Position numbers and translations under genes: made by a program. A model generated the notes under the pieces. That model was not told the DNA's origin, did no database searches, and saw nothing but the letters and a program-made list of their open reading frames with translations. Positions 8,446 to 16,462 of a DNA stretch of 64,000 nt are shown here, piece by piece; positions within the stretch are counted from its first letter, which is position 1, and the number at the start of each line of letters is the position of its first letter. Origin of the DNA: Cytobacillus citreus (lineage in GTDB: Bacteria > Bacillota > Bacilli > Bacillales > Cytobacillaceae); NCBI RefSeq assembly GCF_018343665.1, contig NZ_JAGYPM010000001.1, positions 35,239 through 99,238 of the forward strand, read 5' to 3'.

Positions 8446-9073
8446 ACGTGATAAAGCAATCATTAAAGACTTAAATAAATTCAGAGTGATGGACCGAGAT
8501 TCAATTGCCGAGCTTCATTTCTCTAATTTAAAAAATCCTCAGTATGCTGCTAATAATGTTTTGCTCAGATTATTAAGAGACGGGCAAATTCAGCGATCTA
8601 CTTCTTACACACCGTATCTTTATTTCGGGCCCGATACTCAGATTAAGAAAAACTCACAAAAGATAGGACACTTCCTAGCGATCTTAAATGCCTATAAAGA
8701 GATTCGAAAGCACGGCCACATTGAAACATTCCTGGTTGAGCCGAAATATGGTAGCAAGGGGATTGTCGAACCAGATGCATATCTTAACTTTAGGAACACT
8801 GGATTCTTTATTGAAGTGCAAAAAAGCATCTACTCAGATAAGCAGATGCAAGATAAGATAGATCGATATGTCGATTTGTTCAATGCTGGAATCATGGCTA
8901 AACCGTTTCCACACGTCTTAATATTGTCTGATCAAAGGTATGCTCTTGATAGTGGCAACATGTTTCAGGTATTCCAATCCCCATCTTTTAGTCATTTTGT
9001 AAGGGGTCTAAAAAAGGAGAGTGCTTCCACTAATATTGAAAAAATGGAAGGTATTAAAATTAAAATAGGTTAA
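8432..9073 (+). CDS. Replication-relaxation family protein
   Basis: The start at 8432 is chosen because AAAGGA lies 8 bp upstream; the gene overlaps the end of the FtsK-like gene by 14 bp. The 213-residue product starts with a winged-helix-like region (LTKRDKAIIKDLNKFRVMD, LLRLLRDGQIQR) and continues with a segment containing EPDAYLNF and FFIEVQKS, reminiscent of nuclease-like folds. This matches the Replic_Relax family of plasmids and phages. The biochemical activity of the family is poorly defined. Confidence 0.72.
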   Translation: MMLTKRDKAIIKDLNKFRVMDRDSIAELHFSNLKNPQYAANNVLLRLLRDGQIQRSTSYTPYLYFGPDTQIKKNSQKIGHFLAILNAYKEIRKHGHIETFLVEPKYGSKGIVEPDAYLNFRNTGFFIEVQKSIYSDKQMQDKIDRYVDLFNAGIMAKPFPHVLILSDQRYALDSGNMFQVFQSPSFSHFVRGLKKESASTNIEKMEGIKIKIG

Positions 9074-9292
9074 TCTAATTATTTTATATGATTTTCTATC
9101 CATTCATTGGATAAGGTTTATAATTAAAGTGGATTTTAGGAAATTTGTATATGATTGGGATTGTATGGGAGAAGGAATAGACATAAAAAAGACACTAATT
9201 TTTATCAAATTTTCCTATAATCTAAAATTCCAGTATTGAAACGGAACGAGTGTTCTTATATAATGAATTGGAACCTATTAGGGAAATAAAAG

Positions 9293-9323
9293 AAAAAAGC
9301 ATATTCCTCCATAGGAATATGCT
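9293..9323 (-). terminator. Terminator of repressor A
   Basis: An 11-bp perfect stem AGCATATTCCT/AGGAATATGCT with a 4-base loop, followed on the minus strand by six T residues. It sits two bases beyond the stop codon of the HTH gene at 9325. The 220 bp before it (9074-9292) show no supported gene. Confidence 0.85.
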
Positions 9324-9324
9324 G

Positions 9325-9615
9325 CTATTTCATTTTAGTTTTCATTTCTTTGTAAAGACCAAGTGACCGCACCATAAATTCAATTTCGTCTTCGCTGTAA
9401 CTACCAGGATGAATTGGTACCGCGGATCTGCCGAATAGGTAATCGAGAGACACTTTGTAGTAATCAGCTAGCTTTATTAATAGTTGATAATCCATTTCTC
9501 GATTACCTTGTTCGTACATTGCGTATGTTGTTCTAGCTACGCCTAGTAAGTTTGCAATATCCTCTTGTTTAAGGTCATGTTTTAGTCTTAACTCAACTAA
9601 TCTTTGCGTCAACAT
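9325..9615 (-). CDS. XRE-family repressor A
   Basis: A 96-residue protein starting at the ATG at 9615 (AAGGGG 11 bp upstream; a TTG one codon earlier is also possible). Residues 5-60 form a classic XRE helix-turn-helix (LKQEDIANLLGVARTTYAMYEQG, LADYYKVSLDYLFG). The short C-terminal tail has no protease domain, so it is not a LexA-type self-cleaving repressor. It faces a short plus-strand gene at 9746, with a palindrome between them, which looks like a first immunity switch. Confidence 0.85.
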   Translation of the reverse strand: MLTQRLVELRLKHDLKQEDIANLLGVARTTYAMYEQGNREMDYQLLIKLADYYKVSLDYLFGRSAVPIHPGSYSEDEIEFMVRSLGLYKEMKTKMK

Positions 9616-9684
9616 CAATTACCATTCCCCTTAAGCTACTTATGAACAATATATATAACGAATGGGGTATGGAGATATAGTTGT

Positions 9685-9695
9685 CACGAATCGTG
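9685..9695. promoter_or_regulatory. Candidate operator of repressor A
   Basis: CACGAATCGTG is a perfect odd-centred palindrome in the region between repressor A and the divergent short gene. Related half sites (ACACG, TTTTACGA) occur within the next 40 bp. It differs from the TTRCGNNNNCGYAA sites near repressor B. Confidence 0.45.
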
Positions 9696-9745
9696 TAAAA
9701 ACACTTGCAATACGACACGTTTTACGATCATGGAGGGGAATATCG

Positions 9746-9868
9746 ATGAAAAAACCTGTAGACATAATTAAGCTTGCAAAGTTGTTAGGTGTCGATGCTA
9801 TTCAATTAATCCTGATGATAAACGATACAAAAGCTACATCTGCCTCAAAGAACGAACATAAGCGATAA
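9746..9868 (+). CDS. Very short phage protein with possible HTH
   Basis: The ATG at 9746 follows GGAGGGG by 7 bp. The 40-residue product (MKKPVDIIKLAKLLGVDAI...) has one pair of helices like the recognition part of an HTH. It is divergent from repressor A and its end overlaps the end of repressor B by 35 bp on opposite strands. Position suggests a Cro-like or antirepressor role; this is inference. Confidence 0.55.
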   Translation: MKKPVDIIKLAKLLGVDAIQLILMINDTKATSASKNEHKR

Positions 9869-10268
9869 TCCCTTTCGCTTCTCCCTTGGTTAAACTTCTC
9901 CCATCAATCCTTAAGTCAAATTGCTTTAGGAGATCTTCGTCAGTTAAATCTATTTTTTCAACAAATTCTTCTTCACTACTATCTTTGGCACTTACATATG
10001 TTTCAATAGATTCTTGAACTGTTAAATTATCCTCTAACAACTCTTCTTTATCCCAATAACCACAAACAACCATAAGCTCTACAAATGATGTAGAAGTTAA
10101 ATGTGAAGCAAGTGATTTTAACGTATCCACTTCTGGTTTTTGTATTTCACTTTCTATCCTAGAAATTGTAGCTGAGGAAACACCTGATTTTTCTGCTAAT
10201 TGCCTTTGAGATTTGAAACCACTTAACTTCCTATGTTGTGCAATAAACTCACCGAAACTAATACTCAT
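9834..10268 (-). CDS. XRE-family repressor B (likely immunity repressor)
   Basis: The ATG at 10268 has GGAGGA 8 bp upstream, so it is preferred over the GTG at 10283. The 144-residue protein has an N-terminal helix-turn-helix (SQRQLAEKSGVSSATISRIE, about residues 20-45), and an acidic C-terminal domain ending in KGEAKGIIAYVRSLRQM. No peptidase motif is visible. It is transcribed away from a Cro-like gene, with three 14-bp operator-like sites in the 178-bp intergenic region, so it is the best candidate for the main CI-type repressor. Confidence 0.87.
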   Translation of the reverse strand: MSISFGEFIAQHRKLSGFKSQRQLAEKSGVSSATISRIESEIQKPEVDTLKSLASHLTSTSFVELMVVCGYWDKEELLEDNLTVQESIETYVSAKDSSEEEFVEKIDLTDEDLLKQFDLRIDGRSLTKGEAKGIIAYVRSLRQM

Positions 10269-10322
10269 ATCATACTCCTCCACCCTATTTACATTTCCTT
10301 ACTACTGTTTGTTAGTATCCTC

Positions 10323-10418
10323 ATTATAACAAAAAACATTACGCACGCGCAATTTTATTTTTTACCAGTATTGCGTTTTCGTATCATAATGTTATATAGT
10401 TGTGTTACGAGGTCGAAT
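10323..10418. promoter_or_regulatory. Divergent repressor B / Cro-like switch with three operators
   Basis: The minus promoter has -10 TATAAT (10323-10328, complement) and -35 TTGCGC (10347-10352, complement), 18 bp apart. The plus promoter has -35 TTTACC (10361-10366) and -10 CATAAT (10385-10390), 18 bp apart. Three sites of the form TTRCGNNNNCGYAA occur: TTACGCACGCGCAA (10339-10352, over the minus -35), TTGCGTTTTCGTAT (10371-10384, in the plus spacer) and TTACGAGGTCGAAT (10405-10418, just downstream). Centre distances are 32 and 34 bp, about three helical turns. Confidence 0.75.
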
Positions 10419-10446
10419 AGCTAGAAAGAAAGGAGAGTTTACTAGA

Positions 10447-10707
10447 ATGAAAAGATATGTGATAAGACTTAATACAAAGGAATTTATGAAAGCCGCTATT
10501 GACCATGAGATAGCAAATGATACCGAACTAGCGGCTACCATTGGTGTTTCGGTTACTCAAATTTGGAGAGCGAAACTACCAGTTGATGATCATCGCCACA
10601 ACACACCAGGACCTGCATTTATAGCAGGAGTACTAGCGGCATTTAAAGGACCATTTGAAAAGTTCTTTTTTTTGGATGAAGTGATACGAGAACGTATCAA
10701 TAAATAG
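10447..10707 (+). CDS. Cro-like HTH protein
   Basis: The ATG at 10447 follows AAAGGAGAG. The 86-residue protein has an HTH core (DTELAATIGVSVTQIWRAKL) like small Cro or XRE-type regulators, followed by GPAFIAGVLAAFKG, typical of phage proteins that bind operators near the lytic promoter. It is the first gene of the rightward early operon and is controlled by the operator cluster upstream. The likely function is the lytic side of the switch. Confidence 0.75.
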   Translation: MKRYVIRLNTKEFMKAAIDHEIANDTELAATIGVSVTQIWRAKLPVDDHRHNTPGPAFIAGVLAAFKGPFEKFFFLDEVIRERINK

Positions 10708-10723
10708 TAGGGGAAGGATAAAT

Positions 10724-10840
10724 TTGTTAGAAGCGTACTTATTCTCACTGTTTACATTTGTTGTTGGTGTAGTAGTCGGTGATTACCACGCAGACAAAAA
10801 ACTTGAAAGGGGTGATGTGATGGTAAATAAGAGGAAGTAA
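10724..10840 (+). CDS. Tiny membrane protein of the early operon
   Basis: A TTG at 10724 follows GGGGAAGG by 7 bp. The 38-residue product has one hydrophobic segment (LFSLFTFVVGVVVG) followed by a charged tail. Similar small single-span proteins are common in Bacillus phage early operons. Function unknown. Confidence 0.5.
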   Translation: MLEAYLFSLFTFVVGVVVGDYHADKKLERGDVMVNKRK

Positions 10841-10875
10841 TTGTTTTACAAAAAAATATTGTGAGGTGCAAAAAA

Positions 10876-12387
10876 ATGTTAGTTAAATTCATTTCTCTTA
10901 ATCTAATAAACTTTAAAAGCCACCGTGACCTAACTGTAAACTTTGGCGAGCGCACAGAGATCACGGGAGACAACACAAAAGGTAAAAGCACAATATTAGA
11001 TGCTATTCCATGGACAGTATACGGTACAGATGCATTAAATAGCAAGCTTGATCCTACACCCGTGACTTACGAGGCAGAAGAAACAATGGTTTCACTTTTG
11101 TTAGATGTGGATGGGAAACAAGTCCTTTTAGGTCGAGAGCTTAAAAAGGGAAAGACAAAATATATCATCAATGAAGTTCCGAGCAAAGCAGGAGAATTCA
11201 ACGAAATTGTAGATCAACTTTTCGATAAAGAATTGTTCTTCTCACTATTTAATCCGAATTATTTCTTTACACTCCATTGGGAAAAACAGCGTGCAATGCT
11301 ATTGAATTACGTTACTGCTCCAGTAAATAAGGAAGTACTAAAGCATATGCCGGATGGACAAGCTTTAGAACTTCAAAACCTATTAAAAAAACATTGTCTA
11401 TCTGATATTGAAAAGATTCATAAGGAAAGTAAAACAAAACTTGATAAACAGCATATAGCCGCACAAAGTCGGACAAAGACCTTGAAAGAACAATTGGAAG
11501 ATCTAAAACCTTCTGTTGCTCTTGATTCCTTGAAAGTTGAACTTGCTCAACTAGTAAAAGAAAGAAACGAGATTGAAAATGTTACCGATTCAGCAGGAGA
11601 TAACAACGGCCGCATTAATAGATTACAATCAAAAATTAATTCTCTTTTGTCTGAACGTGAACAGATGAAAGTTGATTTTCAAAAGTTAAAAGCAGAGGAA
11701 ATTCAAGATACTTGCCGAGTATGTAAACAACCTTTGAAAGATGAATCCTTGGAAGCTGCAGAAGCAGACAAACAAAAGAGGATCCAAGAGTTTAAAGCAC
11801 GATATGACCAAATTGTTATACAGCGAAAAGATTTAGAAACAGAACTAGCAGGACTTGACTACATAGATGTTTCTGAGCAGCTAGAAAAAGTTCGAGAAAT
11901 ACAAGAAAAAATAAATCCGATTGAGCGTGAAATTAGCAATCACAAGCAATTTGAAAGATTGCAGGAGCAAGTCAACCAGGCTATAGCAGATGAAAAGGAA
12001 ACGCTCGATTCTCTAAATTTCTCTATCTTCATCCTTGATTCGATCAAAGCTTTTAAAGCAAAAGAAGCCGAATTGCAAGGAGAAAAAGTACAAGCCTTAT
12101 TCGACTCTCTATCTATCAAACTATTTGAAACGCTAAAGAATGGCGAGATTAAGCCTACTTTCGAAATTATGATGGATGGCAAGGAATACAAAAAGCTTTC
12201 TCTTTCTGAGGGAATTAGGGCTGGTCTTGAATTGCGTGAGGTCTTGTCAAAGCAAAGCGAAATTATTGCACCTGTTTTTGTAGATAACGCTGAATCGATC
12301 ACTAAGTTTAAGGAGCCATCTGGCCAGTTGATTTTATCCCGTGTTGTTGCAGGGCAAGAATTAAAAATCGAAGGGGTTGAAAGGTAA
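10876..12387 (+). CDS. SbcC/Rad50-like ATPase with zinc-hook motif
   Basis: Start at ATG 10876, with AGGTG 7 bp upstream, giving 503 residues. The N terminus has FKSHRDLTVNFG and Walker A GDNTKGKST (about 38-46); the middle is coiled coil interrupted by a CRVC hook near residue 279; the C-terminal part has a signature-like LSLSEGIRAGLELREVL and Walker B APVFVDNAES. This is the layout of a short SMC/Rad50-type DNA repair ATPase. No SbcD nuclease is adjacent; the MBL-fold protein at 14415 is a possible partner. It probably acts in phage recombination or DNA end processing. Confidence 0.85.
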   Translation: MLVKFISLNLINFKSHRDLTVNFGERTEITGDNTKGKSTILDAIPWTVYGTDALNSKLDPTPVTYEAEETMVSLLLDVDGKQVLLGRELKKGKTKYIINEVPSKAGEFNEIVDQLFDKELFFSLFNPNYFFTLHWEKQRAMLLNYVTAPVNKEVLKHMPDGQALELQNLLKKHCLSDIEKIHKESKTKLDKQHIAAQSRTKTLKEQLEDLKPSVALDSLKVELAQLVKERNEIENVTDSAGDNNGRINRLQSKINSLLSEREQMKVDFQKLKAEEIQDTCRVCKQPLKDESLEAAEADKQKRIQEFKARYDQIVIQRKDLETELAGLDYIDVSEQLEKVREIQEKINPIEREISNHKQFERLQEQVNQAIADEKETLDSLNFSIFILDSIKAFKAKEAELQGEKVQALFDSLSIKLFETLKNGEIKPTFEIMMDGKEYKKLSLSEGIRAGLELREVLSKQSEIIAPVFVDNAESITKFKEPSGQLILSRVVAGQELKIEGVER

Positions 12388-12992
12388 TGGCAGTAATAAA
12401 AGTCGAGTTAGAACTTGATTGGATAGATGAAGAAAGTAACCTTGATGAAACTATTAAGAGCCAAGTAATAAGCAGTTTACAAGATAAATTGATTTCTAAC
12501 GTAGAGAGAAAAGTGACTGCTGAATTAAGTAAAAAACTTGAAGAGATCGCAGATCGGGTGGCATCTAGCTTCATTGAAAAAACGCTTGAATCAAAAATTG
12601 AGGAACTTCAAATCCCTCATAAAAAAGGAGGATATTGGTCTTCTGATATTGAGTATATCCCAATTAGTCAATATGTCGGAATGAAGTACGAAGAACATCT
12701 AACCAAAAAGTCCCTTGATGAAAACGGAAGGGAAGCTAAGTACGACAGGGATGCAAAGCTTTCCATTAGTGAGTATTTTATTCGAAATTATTTGGCCAAA
12801 GAGTTAACTGGAAAGGTGAGCTCTATGATTCAAACAGCTCGAAAAGATGCAGAGGAGACCGTTGTTAAGGCACTTGAGAATAATCTCAAAGAGCAGTTAT
12901 CCGTGGACATCATCCAAAGACTCAACATTCCTAAGATGTTGGAGAGTTTGCAAAACAAAGCTGCTGAATTAGGCGAAGGTGAATCGTCATGA
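12387..12992 (+). CDS. Phage early protein, unknown function
   Basis: A 201-residue, mostly helical, acidic protein. Its ATG overlaps the last base of the preceding stop codon, so it is co-translated with the SbcC-like ATPase. Helices at residues 20-75 and 135-195 flank a central segment (KKGGYWSSDIEYIPISQYVGMKYEEH). No family was recognised; tight coupling suggests a role with the ATPase or in recombination. Confidence 0.65.
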   Translation: MAVIKVELELDWIDEESNLDETIKSQVISSLQDKLISNVERKVTAELSKKLEEIADRVASSFIEKTLESKIEELQIPHKKGGYWSSDIEYIPISQYVGMKYEEHLTKKSLDENGREAKYDRDAKLSISEYFIRNYLAKELTGKVSSMIQTARKDAEETVVKALENNLKEQLSVDIIQRLNIPKMLESLQNKAAELGEGESS

Positions 12993-13147
12993 AAGCTGGT
13001 AAACGTCCCACTCGCAATCAAAAGAAAGCAGTCTTTGCAGCTGGTTTAAATCCTGCTAATTGGCTTGTATTTAAAAACATTAATGGTCAATTGCATTTAG
13101 TTCATAGAGAAGAAGGAACGGTAAAAATAATTCCATCAAATATGTAA
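12989..13147 (+). CDS. DUF6906-like small phage protein
   Basis: A 52-residue protein overlapping the preceding gene by ATGA. It shows the pattern MKAGKRPTRNQKK ... LNPANWLVFKN ... LVHREEGTVKII seen in a widespread small phage/firmicute family (DUF6906). Function unknown; possibly nucleic-acid binding given the basic N terminus. Confidence 0.7.
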   Translation: MKAGKRPTRNQKKAVFAAGLNPANWLVFKNINGQLHLVHREEGTVKIIPSNM

Positions 13148-13162
13148 AGGGGAAATGTTTAA

Positions 13163-13366
13163 ATGATTACTTTCAAAAATCCTATTCAGTTTGTCAAAGA
13201 AAAAATGAATGCAATGCGTGCAGCTCGTCATGCTGGCACAGCTCGTGAATTCGCAGAAATGAAGGGCAATGGCGCACCTAACACCTATGTTCCAGCTAAA
13301 GAAAGAGCCCGTCGTAAAAAGCGTAAGAAAATTGCCGATCAGTCTCGTCGTAGAAATAGGAAATAG
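13163..13366 (+). CDS. Small highly basic phage protein
   Basis: A 67-residue protein rich in Arg and Lys, especially in the last 20 residues (ERARRKKRKKIADQSRRR). RBS AAGGGGAAA. The composition suggests nucleic-acid binding. No family recognised. Confidence 0.6.
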   Translation: MITFKNPIQFVKEKMNAMRAARHAGTAREFAEMKGNGAPNTYVPAKERARRKKRKKIADQSRRRNRK

Positions 13367-13378
13367 GAGGTTAGCAAA

Positions 13379-13438
13379 TTGCCTGATGTCGAACATCCAT
13401 CTATCACTCAAGCAAATAGGACAGGCTATCCAATTTGA
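13379..13438 (+). CDS. Possible 19-residue phage peptide
   Basis: A TTG at 13379 follows AGGAGG by 8 bp and opens a 19-codon frame with EHPSITQANRTGYP, a motif seen at the N terminus of small Bacillus phage proteins. The frame stops early, so it is either a natural short peptide or the remnant of a longer gene. Confidence 0.35.
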   Translation: MPDVEHPSITQANRTGYPI

Positions 13439-13503
13439 AAGATTACTTGATAGAAGTTAAAGGTTTTCAATTCAAAATAGCAGATTAACAGGAGGAATAA
13501 TTT

Positions 13504-14409
13504 ATGTCCAAAAATCAATTAAGCACTATTTCATTAACACCTGAAATTACAGAAGCATTTGCACCAGCAGTTTTAGAAGTTATTCGCACTTCAATTGCTC
13601 CAACTGCTAATGATCAAGAATTTCTTTTATTCGCTCATAAGGCAGCATCTTATGGTTTAGACCCATTCAAAAATGAAATCTTTTTCATTAAGTACGGACA
13701 AACAGCTCGCATTCAATTTGCTGCAGAAGCTTATCTTTCAAAGGCTCGAGAAAAAGAAGGCTTCCAACCACCTGATACTCAAATGGTTCATGAAAATGAT
13801 GAATTCAGAATTGCAATGAACAAGGAAACAAAAGAAATGGAAGTTGTTCTTCATGAAATCGGATTTCCAAGGGGCAAAATAATCGGTGCCTATTCAATCG
13901 CTTATCGTGACGGTCATCGACCTGTAACAGTAATTATGGATATTGAAGAAGTGGCCCATATGTTTACTGGTCAGAACAAAGACAACTGGAACAAGTGGAC
14001 AAGCGATATGTTTGGAAAGCATGTTCAGCAGCGCGCGCTTAAAAAACAATATGGACTTGAATTTGAGGATGAAACGATTAATCAAGGTGATGTAGCTAAT
14101 TCTATTCCAGAGTATCAACCACAGCAAAGAAAAGATATTACACCAAATCAACAGGTAATTGACCAACCTAATTCACAGCCAATTGATCCAGAAGAAGAAA
14201 AGCTAAAAGCTGCCAAAGATCAAATGAAAGCTAAATTTAAAAAGCTCGGAATTACTACTAAAAAAGGTATGCAGGATTATATTTCTCAAAATGCACCTCA
14301 CATTGGTGATAATCCGTCATTAGCAGACATTATTGGGCTTAATGAACTATTGGATATGCATTATGACATGCAGAATACAAATGCTGCTGATGCTGATATT
14401 TTGGATTGA
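13504..14409 (+). CDS. recT: RecT/Bet-type single-strand annealing protein
   Basis: A 301-residue protein behind AGGAGG. Residues about 15-200 follow the RecT/Redbeta family (ASYGLDPFKNEIFFIKYG, YLSKAREKEGF, HVQQRALKKQYGLEFEDE). The C-terminal 100 residues are a hydrophilic linker plus a small helical domain, as in RecT proteins that contact SSB. It promotes annealing of complementary strands in phage recombination. It lies directly before an MBL-fold protein, which replaces the usual RecE/YqaJ-type exonuclease. Confidence 0.88.
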   Translation: MSKNQLSTISLTPEITEAFAPAVLEVIRTSIAPTANDQEFLLFAHKAASYGLDPFKNEIFFIKYGQTARIQFAAEAYLSKAREKEGFQPPDTQMVHENDEFRIAMNKETKEMEVVLHEIGFPRGKIIGAYSIAYRDGHRPVTVIMDIEEVAHMFTGQNKDNWNKWTSDMFGKHVQQRALKKQYGLEFEDETINQGDVANSIPEYQPQQRKDITPNQQVIDQPNSQPIDPEEEKLKAAKDQMKAKFKKLGITTKKGMQDYISQNAPHIGDNPSLADIIGLNELLDMHYDMQNTNAADADILD

Positions 14410-14414
14410 TTTCT

Positions 14415-15164
14415 ATGAAAGTTGACATTCTAGCATCGGGGTCAAGCGGGAATTGTATCGCTTTGACCTCGGGCAAAAATACTATTCTCATAGACGTTGG
14501 CATTGCCAAGACGAAAATCGATAAAAGATTGGTAGAGGTCGGCATCCAGCCCATGAATGTTAGAGCTATATTTATCACTCATGCCCATGGTGATCACATA
14601 AAGGGATTACCCCTTGCTAACAAATATCGAATCCCTGTCTATGCAGGGGAAGAGGAATGGAAGTCTATCCAAGGTGTGGATGATGAAATAGTAAACAAAA
14701 TCAAATGCGGTTCCAGCGTCGATTTAGAGCCGATAGGATTTTATATTGAATCGTTTAGAACACACCATGATGCCCATGATCCTCTCGGTTATGTAGTTCA
14801 AGACTTTGACGGTAATAAATGCTCTATATGCTTAGATACAGGCCATGTAGATAACGAAATGCTATCAGCCATGGAATACTCTACGATCTACATTATCGAA
14901 GCAAATCACGAGCCGAAAATGGTTGAAAACTCTAGTTATCCCGACAGTGTTAAAGCACGGGTTCTATCTGATATCGGACACTTATCGAATGAACAGACCG
15001 CAGAGGCACTTTCTAAGCTTGTTAATGGACAAGGAGAACAAATATATCTAACACACTTATCAAGCTCTAATAACATGCCTATGCTGGCTCAAATGACTGT
15101 AATGAGGGCACTAGCTAAAAAGGGATATAAAGCAGAAAAAGATTATGAAATAAAGGTGGTGTAG
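14415..15164 (+). CDS. Metallo-beta-lactamase-fold hydrolase (YycJ/WalJ-like), recombination module
   Basis: The ATG at 14415 is 6 bp after the recT stop with no strong RBS, which suggests coupling. The 249-residue protein has the MBL motif THAHGDH, a further His in TGHVD and a terminal THLS, and starts with DILASGSSGNCIAL as in the YycJ family. These proteins coordinate two metals and are thought to act on nucleic acids. Its place beside recT and downstream of an SbcC-like ATPase suggests an exonuclease role; this is inference. Confidence 0.8.
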   Translation: MKVDILASGSSGNCIALTSGKNTILIDVGIAKTKIDKRLVEVGIQPMNVRAIFITHAHGDHIKGLPLANKYRIPVYAGEEEWKSIQGVDDEIVNKIKCGSSVDLEPIGFYIESFRTHHDAHDPLGYVVQDFDGNKCSICLDTGHVDNEMLSAMEYSTIYIIEANHEPKMVENSSYPDSVKARVLSDIGHLSNEQTAEALSKLVNGQGEQIYLTHLSSSNNMPMLAQMTVMRALAKKGYKAEKDYEIKVV

Positions 15165-15167
15165 TCC

Positions 15168-15587
15168 ATGAAAATAAAAATTATTAAAGATATTAGGTTA
15201 GGTCATGGTTGGTTACGCGTAGGTGATGAATTTTCAGTGAGAAATTTCCCATCGAGCAATCTATTCACAATTAACAATCCATATCAGATTATAGAAGGTT
15301 CATTCTCAGGCGTTGTTGTTCCAAGGGAATTTTGTATTCTACATTCCGAAGAAAAAGCTTACACCGAGAAAGAATGGAACGATTTAAAAGAGCATCACCT
15401 AGCTCAGTTGAAAAAAGAAAGAGAACAAACTGCTATTTTTCAAGGGTTGGCAAGGAAATTAACCGAAGAATTACAGAAGAAAAACAAAGAAAATGAGCGC
15501 CTTGATTTCTTTGTAACCGTCTTATCAACGGCATTAAAAGCATCCTGTGAAGCAATCAAAACACTCAAGGAGAAAAAAGCAAATTAG
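15168..15587 (+). CDS. Phage protein with C-terminal coiled coil, unknown function
   Basis: A 139-residue protein. Residues 1-62 are beta-rich with a small folded-domain look; residues about 65-139 are helical and charged. It starts 3 bp after the MBL gene behind AAAGGTGG. Not recognised; probably part of the recombination-replication operon. Confidence 0.6.
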   Translation: MKIKIIKDIRLGHGWLRVGDEFSVRNFPSSNLFTINNPYQIIEGSFSGVVVPREFCILHSEEKAYTEKEWNDLKEHHLAQLKKEREQTAIFQGLARKLTEELQKKNKENERLDFFVTVLSTALKASCEAIKTLKEKKAN

Positions 15588-15601
15588 AAGGATGATCGAG
15601 T

Positions 15602-16462
15602 ATGGCAAGTCCACAAACTAAAAATGGATATACCAGGATTGCCAACGAGATTTTAGAGAGTATTTCAAAGGCTGATCTCAACGGCACCCAGCTTAAAATA
15701 GTCATGGTGATTTGGCGATATACATACGGATTCCGCAGAAAAGAACATGAGATTTCTCTAGCTTTTCTAGCAGAAGCAATCGGCAGCACGAAAAGCCACG
15801 TTGATAAGGAACTGACTACTTTAATAGAGCGCAAGATTGTAAATGTCGTTGGGGTTGGCGAAAGGAGGGGAAGGTTATTGGCTTACAACAAGAATTACGA
15901 CGATTGGATTGATCGTCCTACAGATGCAGTACCTCAATCGTCGTCCTGTAATTGTAGTACGTCATCGTCCTGCAACTGTAGTACGTCATCGTCCACCAAT
16001 TGTAGTACCAAGAAAGAAAAGGTTAAAGAAAAACCTAAAAAAACTCGTCAAACAAAAAAATATGACGAGGAAAGTTCATATTACAAAATGGCTCTTTACT
16101 TTCATGAAAAGGTTTCTGCCGTTGCAAAAGATGCAGGGGTGGAGCATTTAGTCAGAAATGCCAATCTCCAAAGCTGGGCTGATGACTTTAGAAAGCTTAT
16201 TGAAAAAGATGGAGTGGACAAGCGTCTTGCAAAAGAGGTTATGGATTGGGTTACACAAGATTCATTCTGGAGGACGAATGTCTTATCTGCCAAAACGCTA
16301 AGAGGAAAGTTTGCTGAACTTGCTATCAAAAAGAAAGCTTCTCAAACTCCTAAACAGCCGATTCAACAACAGACTAAAAATGATATTCGAGATAAAGAAA
16401 TAGAGTTCCAACGTTGGATAAGTGAAGGGAATGATCCAGATGCATTCGATTGGGGAAAATGA
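15602..16462 (+). CDS. Replication initiator, phage O-like protein
   Basis: A 286-residue protein. The N-terminal 105 residues match the phage replication protein O domain (NGYTRIANEILE ... GTQLKIVMVIWRYTYGFRRKEHEISL), a winged helix that binds the origin. A repeated Ser/Cys segment (about 115-138) is encoded by four tandem 24-bp DNA repeats, and the C terminus is a helical domain likely to contact the helicase. This is the lambda arrangement of an origin inside the initiator gene. It overlaps the helicase gene by 23 bp. Confidence 0.85.
   Translation: MASPQTKNGYTRIANEILESISKADLNGTQLKIVMVIWRYTYGFRRKEHEISLAFLAEAIGSTKSHVDKELTTLIERKIVNVVGVGERRGRLLAYNKNYDDWIDRPTDAVPQSSSCNCSTSSSCNCSTSSSTNCSTKKEKVKEKPKKTRQTKKYDEESSYYKMALYFHEKVSAVAKDAGVEHLVRNANLQSWADDFRKLIEKDGVDKRLAKEVMDWVTQDSFWRTNVLSAKTLRGKFAELAIKKKASQTPKQPIQQQTKNDIRDKEIEFQRWISEGNDPDAFDWGK
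15913..16012 (+). repeat. Four iterons, probable phage replication origin
   Basis: Units start at 15913, 15941, 15965 and 15989 and share TCGTCC at the start and GTAGTAC (GCAGTAC in the first) near the end. The last three are exact 24-bp tandem units; the first is degenerate and set 28 bp away. They lie inside the O-like gene, which is where lambdoid phages place their origin. Confidence 0.75.

Noticed and set aside
15913..16012. Possible CRISPR array
   Set aside because: Repeats are directly tandem without unique spacers and lie inside a coding gene; iterons explain them.
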